A DNA stretch of 17,796 nt, taken from the NCBI GenBank assembly GCA_041572275.1, contig JBFFSQ010000042.1, positions 1 through 17,796 of the forward strand. Reading direction: 5' to 3'. Origin of the DNA: JBFFSQ01 sp041572275. GTDB lineage: Bacteria; Pseudomonadota; Gammaproteobacteria; SZUA-229. Position 1 is the first letter of the stretch. Each line of letters opens with the position of its first letter. The notes beneath the pieces were generated by a model. That model made no database searches. It was not told where the DNA came from and was given only the letters and a program-made list of their open reading frames with translations. The position numbers were made by a program, and so were the translations under genes. Positions 7,326 to 13,141 of this stretch are shown here, in pieces.

Positions 7326-8275
7326 GTCTTTATCCTTACAGCCAGTTCACTGAGGGCACTGATGACCGCGGCGGTAGTTTCTGCTTCAAATACTGAATGC
7401 CCGGATTTAGGCATGATTCTTAAATCAGCGGATGGCCAGACCTTGTGTAGCTCCCAGGCCTGATCAAAAGGACAAATCACATCATAGCGACCATGAACAA
7501 TGTAGCCTGGAATGTGCTGAATTCTGCCAATATCTCGAATGAGCTGATCCGGCTGTAAAAAACTGTGATGAATGAAATAATGACATTCAATCCGAGCAAT
7601 ACTCAATGCCGCATAAGGATCACTAAAATGATCGATGACCTGCTGATTTTCCACCAGAGACGCAGTTCGACCTTCCCACACTGACCAGGCTCTGGCCGCC
7701 CTCATCTGAACCTGCTCATCACCTGATGTTAGTAATCGGTAATACGCATCGAGCATATTGTCACGGTCAGTCGCTGCAACCGGCGCAATAAAGTCCTGCC
7801 AGTAATCTGGAAATATGCGACTGGCACCCTGTTGATAAAACCACTGAATATCTTCTGACCGAGCCAGAAACACGCCTCTTAACACCAGCCCAGTCACTCG
7901 CTGAGGATGAGTTTCTGCATAGGCCAATGCCAGCGTTGACCCCCATGATCCACCACACAGAGCCCAGACCTCAATTTTGAGCTGCTGACGAATCACCTCC
8001 ATGTCATTCACCAGGTCCCAGGTGCTATTATGCGTGAGCTCAGCATGGGGCAACGAACGACCACAGCCTCGCTGATCAAAAAGAACAATGCGATAGACTG
8101 CCGGATCAAATAACTGCCTGTGCACAGTTTCACAGCCGGCACCTGGTCCACCATGGAGAAAGACTATTGGTATACCCTCTGGGTTACCCACTTCCTCGAC
8201 ATATAACTCATGGGGATGAGTTACTGAGACCCTATGTACTGCATAAGGCTCGATTTCAGGGTATAAGTTCGTCAT
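7322..8275 (-). CDS. pip: Proline iminopeptidase (alpha/beta hydrolase, peptidase family S33)
   Basis: This 317-residue cytoplasmic peptidase is predicted to release N-terminal proline from peptides. The oxyanion-hole motif HGGPGAG is at 41-47, the nucleophile elbow GGSWGS places S110, and the rest of the triad is D265 (HGRYDVICP) and H293 (SGHS). These positions match the classical bacterial prolyl iminopeptidase within one residue. The start at 8275 (MTNLYPEIEPY) is the natural N-terminus, with TAGG just upstream. The gene is divergent from the small RNA locus, and the palindrome at 8309-8326 lies 34-51 bp upstream of its start codon. Confidence 0.95.
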   Translation of the reverse strand: MTNLYPEIEPYAVHRVSVTHPHELYVEEVGNPEGIPIVFLHGGPGAGCETVHRQLFDPAVYRIVLFDQRGCGRSLPHAELTHNSTWDLVNDMEVIRQQLKIEVWALCGGSWGSTLALAYAETHPQRVTGLVLRGVFLARSEDIQWFYQQGASRIFPDYWQDFIAPVAATDRDNMLDAYYRLLTSGDEQVQMRAARAWSVWEGRTASLVENQQVIDHFSDPYAALSIARIECHYFIHHSFLQPDQLIRDIGRIQHIPGYIVHGRYDVICPFDQAWELHKVWPSADLRIMPKSGHSVFEAETTAAVISALSELAVRIKT

Positions 8276-8308
8276 AGACCTATTCTATGCCGAAGCCCCC
8301 TCAAATAC

Positions 8309-8326
8309 TGTAGGATTTTTCCTACA
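8309..8326. promoter_or_regulatory. Perfect 18-bp palindrome, candidate GacA/UvrY/LetA binding box
   Basis: The sequence TGTAGGATTTTTCCTACA is an exact inverted repeat (arms of seven bases around TTTT). It follows the layout TGTAAG-N6-CTTACA reported for upstream activating sites of GacA-type response regulators on rsmY/rsmZ/csrB genes, differing only in one symmetric base pair per arm. Its centre is about 90 bp upstream of the first small RNA's inferred start. It also lies upstream of divergent pip. The regulator assignment is inference from motif and context. Confidence 0.65.
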
Positions 8327-8370
8327 CAAGAACCGGTCTTTTTCTGACATCAACTACCTCATTCACCTGA

Positions 8371-8399
8371 TGGTAGATAGCTGATACCCACTGCATAAT
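8371..8399 (+). promoter_or_regulatory. Promoter of small RNA 1
   Basis: CATAAT at 8394-8399 matches five of six -10 positions and carries a TG just before it (extended -10). The hexamer at the -35 distance (TGGTAG, 8371-8376) is poor, as expected for an activator-dependent promoter. Start of transcription is inferred near 8406. The -10 lies exactly 14 bases before the first GGA, the same distance as at small RNA 2. Confidence 0.5.
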
Positions 8400-8531
8400 T
8401 AAATCATGGACTTAAGGACTTGGCTTGACATGGACATAGGGAGCAAGTGGACGTGGCTGGAATGGAAATCTTAAGGACATAGGGATTAAGGACAGCATAA
8501 TAATACAAGGACATCAGGACCTAGGAAACAG

Positions 8532-8604
8532 AGCTACAACGCCAAACTCAATCACCAAAGTTAGGGATGACAGAAACCCCGGCATCGGATGCTGGGGTTT
8601 TTTT
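8532..8604 (+). repeat. 73-bp perfect direct repeat, copy A (3' part of small RNA 1)
   Basis: Identical base for base to 8849-8921, offset 317 bp. It begins at AGCTACAACG, contains one internal AGGGATGA and the whole terminator, and is the common 3' end of both small RNAs. The upstream halves of the RNAs are related but diverged, so identity stops sharply at 8532. Confidence 0.95.
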
Positions 8605-8605
8605 T
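8574..8605 (+). terminator. Intrinsic terminator of small RNA 1
   Basis: AAACCCCGGCA pairs with TGCTGGGGTTT (11 bp, one G-U) around the loop TCGGA, followed by a run of eight T ending at 8605. The loop exposes a GGA, so the terminator hairpin itself could be a CsrA site. Confidence 0.93.
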
Positions 8606-8651
8606 GACCACAGGTTTATGCTGCGTTTCCAACACAGAGACTGACAGCAGC

Positions 8652-8669
8652 TATCCGATTTATCCTACA
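8652..8669. promoter_or_regulatory. Degenerate response-regulator box upstream of small RNA 2
   Basis: The sequence TATCCGATTTATCCTACA aligns with the palindrome at 8309-8326. The right half-site CCTACA and following ACA are kept, while the left arm retains only three of six bases. It lies about 23 bp closer to its RNA than the first box does. Binding strength is presumably lower, if it is used at all. Confidence 0.4.
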
Positions 8670-8704
8670 CACATTTGGTCTAACGACCTATATCCAGACT
8701 CAAT

Positions 8705-8722
8705 AACTTCAGGAATACTAAC
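8705..8722 (+). promoter_or_regulatory. Promoter core of small RNA 2
   Basis: AACTTCAGGAATACTAAC contains the -10-like AATACT (8714-8719), placed 14 bases before the first GGA exactly as at small RNA 1. No good -35 hexamer is present. The same 18-base block with two changes recurs at 9002-9019 upstream of the PP-loop ATPase gene. Confidence 0.45.
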
Positions 8723-8848
8723 ACTATGGACGAAAGGACTTGGCTCGAAAGGACATAAGGACATTCGGACGTAGCAGGAAAGGATTCACAGGGACAGGGA
8801 ACTAAAGGATTACCAGAACCATTACAGGAGTAAAGGATTCCAGGAAAA

Positions 8849-8921
8849 AGCTACAACGCCAAACTCAATCACCAAAGTTAGGGATGACAGAAACCCCGGC
8901 ATCGGATGCTGGGGTTTTTTT
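8849..8921 (+). repeat. 73-bp perfect direct repeat, copy B (3' part of small RNA 2)
   Basis: Exact copy of 8532-8604. Spacing and position show that an RNA gene was duplicated in tandem, and the perfect identity of only the 3' part suggests recent gene conversion or strong constraint on it. Confidence 0.95.
8891..8921 (+). terminator. Intrinsic terminator of small RNA 2
   Basis: Same hairpin as in copy 1 (AAACCCCGGCA with TGCTGGGGTTT, loop TCGGA) followed by seven T, ending at 8921. It separates the small RNA from the downstream PP-loop gene, which has its own promoter-like sequence. Confidence 0.93.
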
Positions 8922-9001
8922 ATGTCTGCAGATCATGACTCAAGCCTACCTGCAGCGCACCGTGTTTATTCCTCATTTGCTAAAACCCTAACCCAAACTG
9001 G

Positions 9002-9019
9002 AACTTCAGGCATAATAAC
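9002..9019 (+). promoter_or_regulatory. Promoter core of the PP-loop ATPase gene, related to that of small RNA 2
   Basis: AACTTCAGGCATAATAAC differs at two of 18 positions from 8705-8722. CATAAT (9011-9016) is a good -10, and transcription would start near 9023, about 40 bp before the ATG. Shared blocks (GCAGC, CCG, TTTAT, CATTTG, CTAA) continue upstream to 8952, so the whole promoter region seems homologous to that of the small RNA. Confidence 0.45.
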
Positions 9020-9061
9020 GCACAATCTTGATCCACAATCTCATGACGACGTTAATTGCCA

Positions 9062-9808
9062 ATGGCAGACTTTATAACACCCCCGAAAAGCATCTTAAGA
9101 CAGGCTGGCCGCGCCATCGCCGACTTCAACATGATTCGCGATGGCGACCGAATCCTGCTCGGCCTGTCTGGTGGCAAAGACTCACTGTCTCTGCTGCATA
9201 TCCTGCATCATTTCCAGAAACACGCTCCGATTCACTTCGATCTGGCTGCTATCACTGTGGACCCAATGGCCGGTGACTTTGATCCCTCGCCCTTGATCCC
9301 CTACATGGAAGATCTAGGCGTGGAATACCACTATTGTCGAGAGCCCATCATGGAGATGGCCCAGGAACACATGGGTAAACCGTCTTACTGTGCCTTCTGT
9401 TCACGCATCAAACGCGGCATCATCTACAGCACCGCTCGTAAGCACGGTTTCAATGTCATCACCCTGGCACAGCACCTTGATGATCTGGCCGAGAGTTTTC
9501 TTATGTCCGCCTTTCATGGCGGCAAGCTGAAAACTATGAAAGCACATTATGTAAACGATGACGGAGACTTGCGAATTATTCGTCCACTGGTCTATTGCCG
9601 TGAACGTCAAATGCAGGACTTTTCCGACAACAATGATTTACAGATTATCCCGGATTCATGTCCGGCCTGTTTTGCCATGCCGACACAACGGGAACATATG
9701 AAACAGCTACTGGCTGGCGAGGAAGCTCTCAACAAAAACTTATTCAAAACCCTGCTAACGACATTGAAACCCCTGATGAGAGAAGGCTGCCCACAGCCTC
9801 CTCAATAA
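9062..9808 (+). CDS. ttcA: TtcA-family PP-loop ATPase, probable tRNA 2-thiocytidine(32) synthetase
   Basis: This is a 248-residue cytoplasmic protein. The ATP-pyrophosphatase P-loop SGGKDS is at 36-41. Two CxxC pairs (C110/C113 in YCAFCSRIKRG, C200/C203 in SCPAC) match the cysteines that hold the Fe-S cluster in TtcA. LDDLAESFL and FHGGKLKTM (about 139-159) and IRPLVYCRE are TtcA hallmarks. TtcA thiolates C32 of certain tRNAs. The sequence is shorter than the E. coli enzyme (311 residues), and its C-terminal part (CFAMPTQREHMK) departs from the usual CGSQ context, so it could be a paralogue with another thiolation substrate. I use the ATG at 9062; a TTG two codons earlier (9056) is possible, and an in-frame stop lies just before that. 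No strong ribosome binding site is visible. Confidence 0.7.
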   Translation: MADFITPPKSILRQAGRAIADFNMIRDGDRILLGLSGGKDSLSLLHILHHFQKHAPIHFDLAAITVDPMAGDFDPSPLIPYMEDLGVEYHYCREPIMEMAQEHMGKPSYCAFCSRIKRGIIYSTARKHGFNVITLAQHLDDLAESFLMSAFHGGKLKTMKAHYVNDDGDLRIIRPLVYCRERQMQDFSDNNDLQIIPDSCPACFAMPTQREHMKQLLAGEEALNKNLFKTLLTTLKPLMREGCPQPPQ

Positions 9809-9847
9809 TTTAAAAAGGAATTCGTCAGCAATCAGCAAGGATGATTT

Positions 9848-10142
9848 ATGTACGCAGTTATTTTTAAAGCCCTAATCAAACACATCGATGATGAATACAC
9901 CATAACAGCCAAACGTATGAGGGAACTCGCCATCAACCACTATGGCTGTCTGGGTTTTTTCTAGCTGCACCGAAGGTGACCAGGAAATATCCATATCTTA
10001 CTGGAAAAGTGAAGACGACATCGTGAAATGGAAACAGGAGCCGGAACACATGGCCGCACAGGAAACAGGTCGCAACCGATGGTATGCAAGCTACACGATT
10101 GAAGTAATGGCCATCAAAAGACGATACAAACATGAGCTGTGA
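9848..10142 (+). pseudogene. Antibiotic-biosynthesis-monooxygenase-like (ABM fold) protein, frameshifted
   Basis: The ATG at 9848 has AAGGA seven bases upstream and opens MYAVIFKALIKHIDDEY, the beta-strand start of small ABM-domain (dimeric alpha/beta barrel) proteins. After 38 codons the frame hits TAG at 9962. Homologous character resumes one frame over (SSCTEGDQEISISYWKSED, then WKQEPEHMAAQETGRNRWY) and runs to the TGA at 10140-10142. The break falls at a T6 run (9955-9960): removing one T joins CLGF to SSCTEG and gives a single protein of about 97 residues. This is either a disrupted gene, a sequencing slip, or a switchable homopolymer. Function is unknown beyond fold; some relatives are heme-degrading or quinol monooxygenases. 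It lies about 40 bp downstream of the PP-loop gene and converges with the acyltransferase gene. Confidence 0.75.
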
Positions 10143-10160
10143 CCTGACAGTCAAGCCTGC

Positions 10161-11111
10161 TTAATATAACCGAGCTTCACCTTCAGGCCGCGTACGGAAC
10201 AGTCGCAGGGTCCAGAAATACTGTTCCGGACAAATCCCCACTGTTTCTTCAATAGCCTGATTCATGCGCGCAGCATCTTGCTCATCATCACCCTCAGGGA
10301 AATTTTGCAATGCCGGCAGTATATGAATCACATATTTATGGCGTGATTCATCATAACAGCTGATACAGGGTAGAACATCGGCATTACATGATTTTGCTAG
10401 TCGCCCAAGCACCGGAATAGTGGCTTTTGGAATCCCGAAGAATGGTACAAAAACTGACTGGTCCCTGCCTAGATCCTCATCGGACAAATAAAACAATACC
10501 TGGCCTGCACGCACATCTTTAATCACCGGTCGAAGACCGACATCACGACTATAAAGGATAGTGCCAAAACGACTACGTCCATTAAAAATTAGCCAGTTTG
10601 TAACGAGATTTTTAATTTTTTTAAAAATTGCAGACACTGGGTAATGCATACTGATAATCGTTACTGCCGCTTCCAGGCCAACACTGTGACTGGTCATTAC
10701 AATGACCGACCTGCCCGCCTGGCGACTGGCTTCAATATGCTCAAGACCGATCACTTCTATACGTTTCTTTAAAACAGACTTTGGCGCCCACCAGATCAGG
10801 CCATAATGCAACACGCTTCTAACCTGAGCACGAGATACCTGTTTCAACATTCGTTTCAGTTCTGTTGCCGATAAATCAGGAAAACACAACTCGAGATTCT
10901 TTCGCGCAATACGTCGACGTTTGGCATTAATCTTTCGAGCCAGATCGCCCAGTATATTCGCCACACCATCAGTGACTGCCAGCGGTAACAAATTGAGTAA
11001 AAACAATACACTCACCGACACCCAGGTTGCCCAAAAACCAGGCATTAGAAACTTCGCGCTAAACTTTGCCCTGTAGGCTAATTTGCTTGAGCCTGCCGTT
11101 GATTTCTTCAT
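10161..11111 (-). CDS. LpxL/HtrB-family lysophospholipid or lipid A acyltransferase
   Basis: This 316-residue protein has an N-terminal membrane anchor (about residues 28-48) followed by a glycerolipid-type acyltransferase domain. The catalytic HX4E motif is H142-E147 (HSVGLE). YLSDEDLGRDQSVFVPFFG and the C-terminal FRTRPEGEARLY are characteristic of the LpxL/LpxM family, which adds secondary acyl chains to lipid A at the inner membrane. Overall it is more diverged than a typical housekeeping LpxL, so its acceptor could be lipid A or another lipid such as an ornithine or aryl lipid. The ATG follows the methyltransferase stop after one base, with AGGAG at ideal spacing inside the upstream gene, so it is coupled to it. 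It is the last gene in the def-to-trk run. Confidence 0.85.
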   Translation of the reverse strand: MKKSTAGSSKLAYRAKFSAKFLMPGFWATWVSVSVLFLLNLLPLAVTDGVANILGDLARKINAKRRRIARKNLELCFPDLSATELKRMLKQVSRAQVRSVLHYGLIWWAPKSVLKKRIEVIGLEHIEASRQAGRSVIVMTSHSVGLEAAVTIISMHYPVSAIFKKIKNLVTNWLIFNGRSRFGTILYSRDVGLRPVIKDVRAGQVLFYLSDEDLGRDQSVFVPFFGIPKATIPVLGRLAKSCNADVLPCISCYDESRHKYVIHILPALQNFPEGDDEQDAARMNQAIEETVGICPEQYFWTLRLFRTRPEGEARLY

Positions 11112-11112
11112 T

Positions 11113-11676
11113 TCAGCTCCTTGCGGCGACGATCATCGCCTGATCCCGCAAGCCCTGATCAGCCGGCCCATAATCACTGTCTTCGCGGTAATACAACACC
11201 TGCAAATCATCAAACACATCCAGCAATTCACCCGATTCAAGTCTAAAACTGGGATTACCTGGCCCACGACCATTACGCTGCTTGCCGCAGAAGGTCTGAT
11301 AGAACAACAGGCCTCCTGGCTTCAACAACTGAGCAAGCTGCTTCAATGTTGGCCGATGCAGGTAAAAACTCACCACCAGCACATCAACTTCAGTTTCCGG
11401 CAGCGGTGCCCGTTCGAGATCATGGACTTCAGCCTGCAGATTGATGTTATGGGTCTGACAATAGTGATTCACTTTATCGATGGCAACGGATGAAGCATCC
11501 CAGGCTGTCACCTGAAAGCCCTGTTGTGACAGCCAGCGACCATTGGCCGCCAGACCACAGGCATAGTCCAGGGCCGTTCCTGTCGCTGGCAATAAATGCT
11601 GGTTGTCCGTCAGTACGCTGGCCACAGACAGATCAGCCACCTCACGATCGCTATAATGTAAATCCCAATCTGGCAT
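11113..11676 (-). CDS. Class I SAM-dependent methyltransferase (TehB/UbiE-like)
   Basis: This 187-residue Rossmann-fold methyltransferase starts at the ATG at 11676 (MPDWDLHYSDREVADL); the open frame extends upstream into trkH but without family character. The SAM-binding motif I is LDYACGLAANG (about 36-46), motif II is WDASSVAID near 60, and the post-motif LKPGGLLFYQTF is present. The substrate cannot be told. Its start overlaps the trkH stop by one base (TAATG), and its stop is one base before the acyltransferase start. Tellurite-resistance TehB and small-molecule methyltransferases are the nearest look-alikes. Confidence 0.87.
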   Translation of the reverse strand: MPDWDLHYSDREVADLSVASVLTDNQHLLPATGTALDYACGLAANGRWLSQQGFQVTAWDASSVAIDKVNHYCQTHNINLQAEVHDLERAPLPETEVDVLVVSFYLHRPTLKQLAQLLKPGGLLFYQTFCGKQRNGRGPGNPSFRLESGELLDVFDDLQVLYYREDSDYGPADQGLRDQAMIVAARS

Positions 11677-13127
11677 TATTTTCTCCAGAATGCCGGCGTA
11701 AATAACAGCAGCAGGGTAAATATTTCCAGACGCCCAAGCAGCATGGATACTGACAACACCCACTTAGAGAAATCATTTATGGATGAGTAATTGGCACCAA
11801 CATCACCCAGTCCAGGACCCAGATTGTTAATCGTCGCCGCCACGGCAGAAAACGAAGTTACCTGATCCAGACCGCTGGCCATGAGCAATAACATCATCAC
11901 CACAAACACGGCGACATATGCGGCAAAAAAACCCCAGACTGCATCGATAATATGATCAGACACGGGAGTTTTTCCAATTTTCACCACCACTTTGGCATTG
12001 GGATGAATCAGTCGCACGATTTCACGCATACCCTGCTTTAACAGCAGCAGTACACGTATCACTTTCATACCGCCACCGGTAGAACCCGCACAACCACCAA
12101 TAAAACTGGTGAACAGTAACAATACCGGTAAAAAACCTGGCCAGAGATAAAACTCCGATGTTGCATACCCGGTGGTTGTCCCAATAGAAACCGCATGGAA
12201 CAGCCCCTGCCGTAAGGAACTGCCCAAATCACCCAGGGTATGGGTAAAGTAGAGATAGAAGACACAAATTAACGAGACCGTGGTCAACACCACCAGGTAG
12301 GCCCTGAACTCCGCATCGGCACTATAGGTTTTCAAACTCCAGCGCCTAAAGGCGACGAAATGCAAAGCGAAATTCACACCTCCCATGAGCATAAAGACCA
12401 CAGCAATCATTTCAATCAGCGGACTGTCAAAGTAACCAATACTGGCATCGTGTGTTGAAAACCCACCAATGGCAACGGTAGAAAAGCTATGCGCCACTGC
12501 ATCAAATGCGGTCATGCCAGCAAGCCAGTAAGCAATGGCACAGCTCACCGTCAGACCAAGGTAGATATACCATAACGCTTTCGCCGTCTCAGTTATACGC
12601 GGCGTCAACTTGTTATCTTTCACCGGGCCGGGAGTTTCCGCGCGGTATAGCTGCATACCCCCGATACCCAGCATGGGCAGGATCGCAACCGCTAATACAA
12701 TAATACCCATACCGCCCAGCCACTGCAGCTGCTGACGATAGAACAGAATCGAATGAGGCAGGTCATCCAGCCCGATCAAAACTGTCGCGCCAGTGGTGGT
12801 CAGGGCCGATACCGACTCAAACACAGCATCAACCAGTTCAATGTCCAGCTGCTCACTAAGAATTAAGGGAACTGCGCCAGAGGCGCCGAGCACAAACCAG
12901 AACATTACCACTACAACAAAACCATCACGCAGTCGCAAATCCTTTTTCTCATTCTTCACCGGTAACCACAGCAAAAAACCCAGCCCCAGCAAACTGGCTA
13001 AACTGTATGAGAAGGCCATGGCTGTACCTTCCTGAAACCACAAGTCAATTAACAGGGGTGGCAGTGATGTGATGCTAAATAGCATCAACAAAATTCCGGT
13101 TATGCGTTGTATGACTTTAAAATGCAC
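11676..13127 (-). CDS. trkH: Trk potassium uptake transmembrane subunit TrkH
   Basis: This 483-residue inner-membrane protein forms the potassium pathway. The chain holds about ten hydrophobic spans arranged as four M1-P-M2 repeats. The four selectivity-filter loops are visible in order: TTTGATV, TVAIGGFST, GTTTGYAT and NNLGPGLG. TrkH works with the cytoplasmic gating ring TrkA, encoded 14 bp upstream. Length and motif set are normal. Confidence 0.97.
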   Translation of the reverse strand: MHFKVIQRITGILLMLFSITSLPPLLIDLWFQEGTAMAFSYSLASLLGLGFLLWLPVKNEKKDLRLRDGFVVVVMFWFVLGASGAVPLILSEQLDIELVDAVFESVSALTTTGATVLIGLDDLPHSILFYRQQLQWLGGMGIIVLAVAILPMLGIGGMQLYRAETPGPVKDNKLTPRITETAKALWYIYLGLTVSCAIAYWLAGMTAFDAVAHSFSTVAIGGFSTHDASIGYFDSPLIEMIAVVFMLMGGVNFALHFVAFRRWSLKTYSADAEFRAYLVVLTTVSLICVFYLYFTHTLGDLGSSLRQGLFHAVSIGTTTGYATSEFYLWPGFLPVLLLFTSFIGGCAGSTGGGMKVIRVLLLLKQGMREIVRLIHPNAKVVVKIGKTPVSDHIIDAVWGFFAAYVAVFVVMMLLLMASGLDQVTSFSAVAATINNLGPGLGDVGANYSSINDFSKWVLSVSMLLGRLEIFTLLLLFTPAFWRK

Positions 13128-13141
13128 GACAATCTAGTTTT

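Larger units (their letters stand above)
8406..8605 (+). ncRNA. Candidate CsrA/RsmA-titrating small RNA, copy 1 (CsrB/RsmZ-type)
   Basis: This is a segment of about 200 nt with no credible reading frame and 15 GGA trinucleotides (first bases 8408, 8416, 8432, 8440, 8449, 8459, 8464, 8475, 8483, 8490, 8509, 8517, 8524, 8565, 8587), where about three are expected by chance. Many sit in AAGGAC or ATGGAC contexts. ACATGGACAT (8428-8437) and ACAAGGACAT (8506-8515) fit the known CsrA-binding consensus ACANGGANGU except near the end. One pair of GGAs lies in the loop of a CTTAA/TTAAG hairpin (8470-8490), and another GGA is in the terminator loop. The RNA starts downstream of a weak promoter and a GacA-like box and ends in a strong intrinsic terminator. 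These are the defining traits of CsrB/RsmY/RsmZ RNAs, which bind and sequester CsrA. Ends are inferred, not mapped. Confidence 0.82.
8726..8921 (+). ncRNA. Candidate CsrA/RsmA-titrating small RNA, copy 2 (CsrB/RsmZ-type)
   Basis: This is a segment of about 196 nt paralogous to the RNA just upstream. It also has 15 GGA trinucleotides (first bases 8728, 8736, 8751, 8759, 8767, 8777, 8782, 8792, 8798, 8807, 8827, 8835, 8843, 8882, 8904). The 5' parts share AAGGACTTGGCT and a GGACGT.GC.GGAA block but differ elsewhere, while the GGA pattern is retained; the last 73 bases are identical. ACAGGGA (8788-8794) fits the CsrA-binding core. GTAGC (8771-8775) can pair with GCTAC (8850-8854), and the matching bases in copy 1 can pair too with one G-U, hinting at a conserved closing stem. 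I infer the same role as copy 1: sequestering CsrA. No plausible protein is encoded. Confidence 0.82.

Noticed and set aside
8309..8326. Reading the palindrome as an intrinsic terminator
   Set aside because: There is no T tract after the hairpin on either strand, it lies upstream of pip rather than at a gene end, and its length and spacing fit a regulator box.
8589..8774. A 61-codon open frame across the small RNA 1 terminator and small RNA 2
   Set aside because: It begins inside a terminator hairpin and its sequence has no protein character; the GGA pattern and terminators explain the region better.
9942..10142. The 66-codon frame beginning MAVWVF as an independent gene
   Set aside because: Its first residues lack family character and have no ribosome binding site. 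The preceding frame supplies the missing N-terminal strand, so a frameshift in one gene is the simpler reading.
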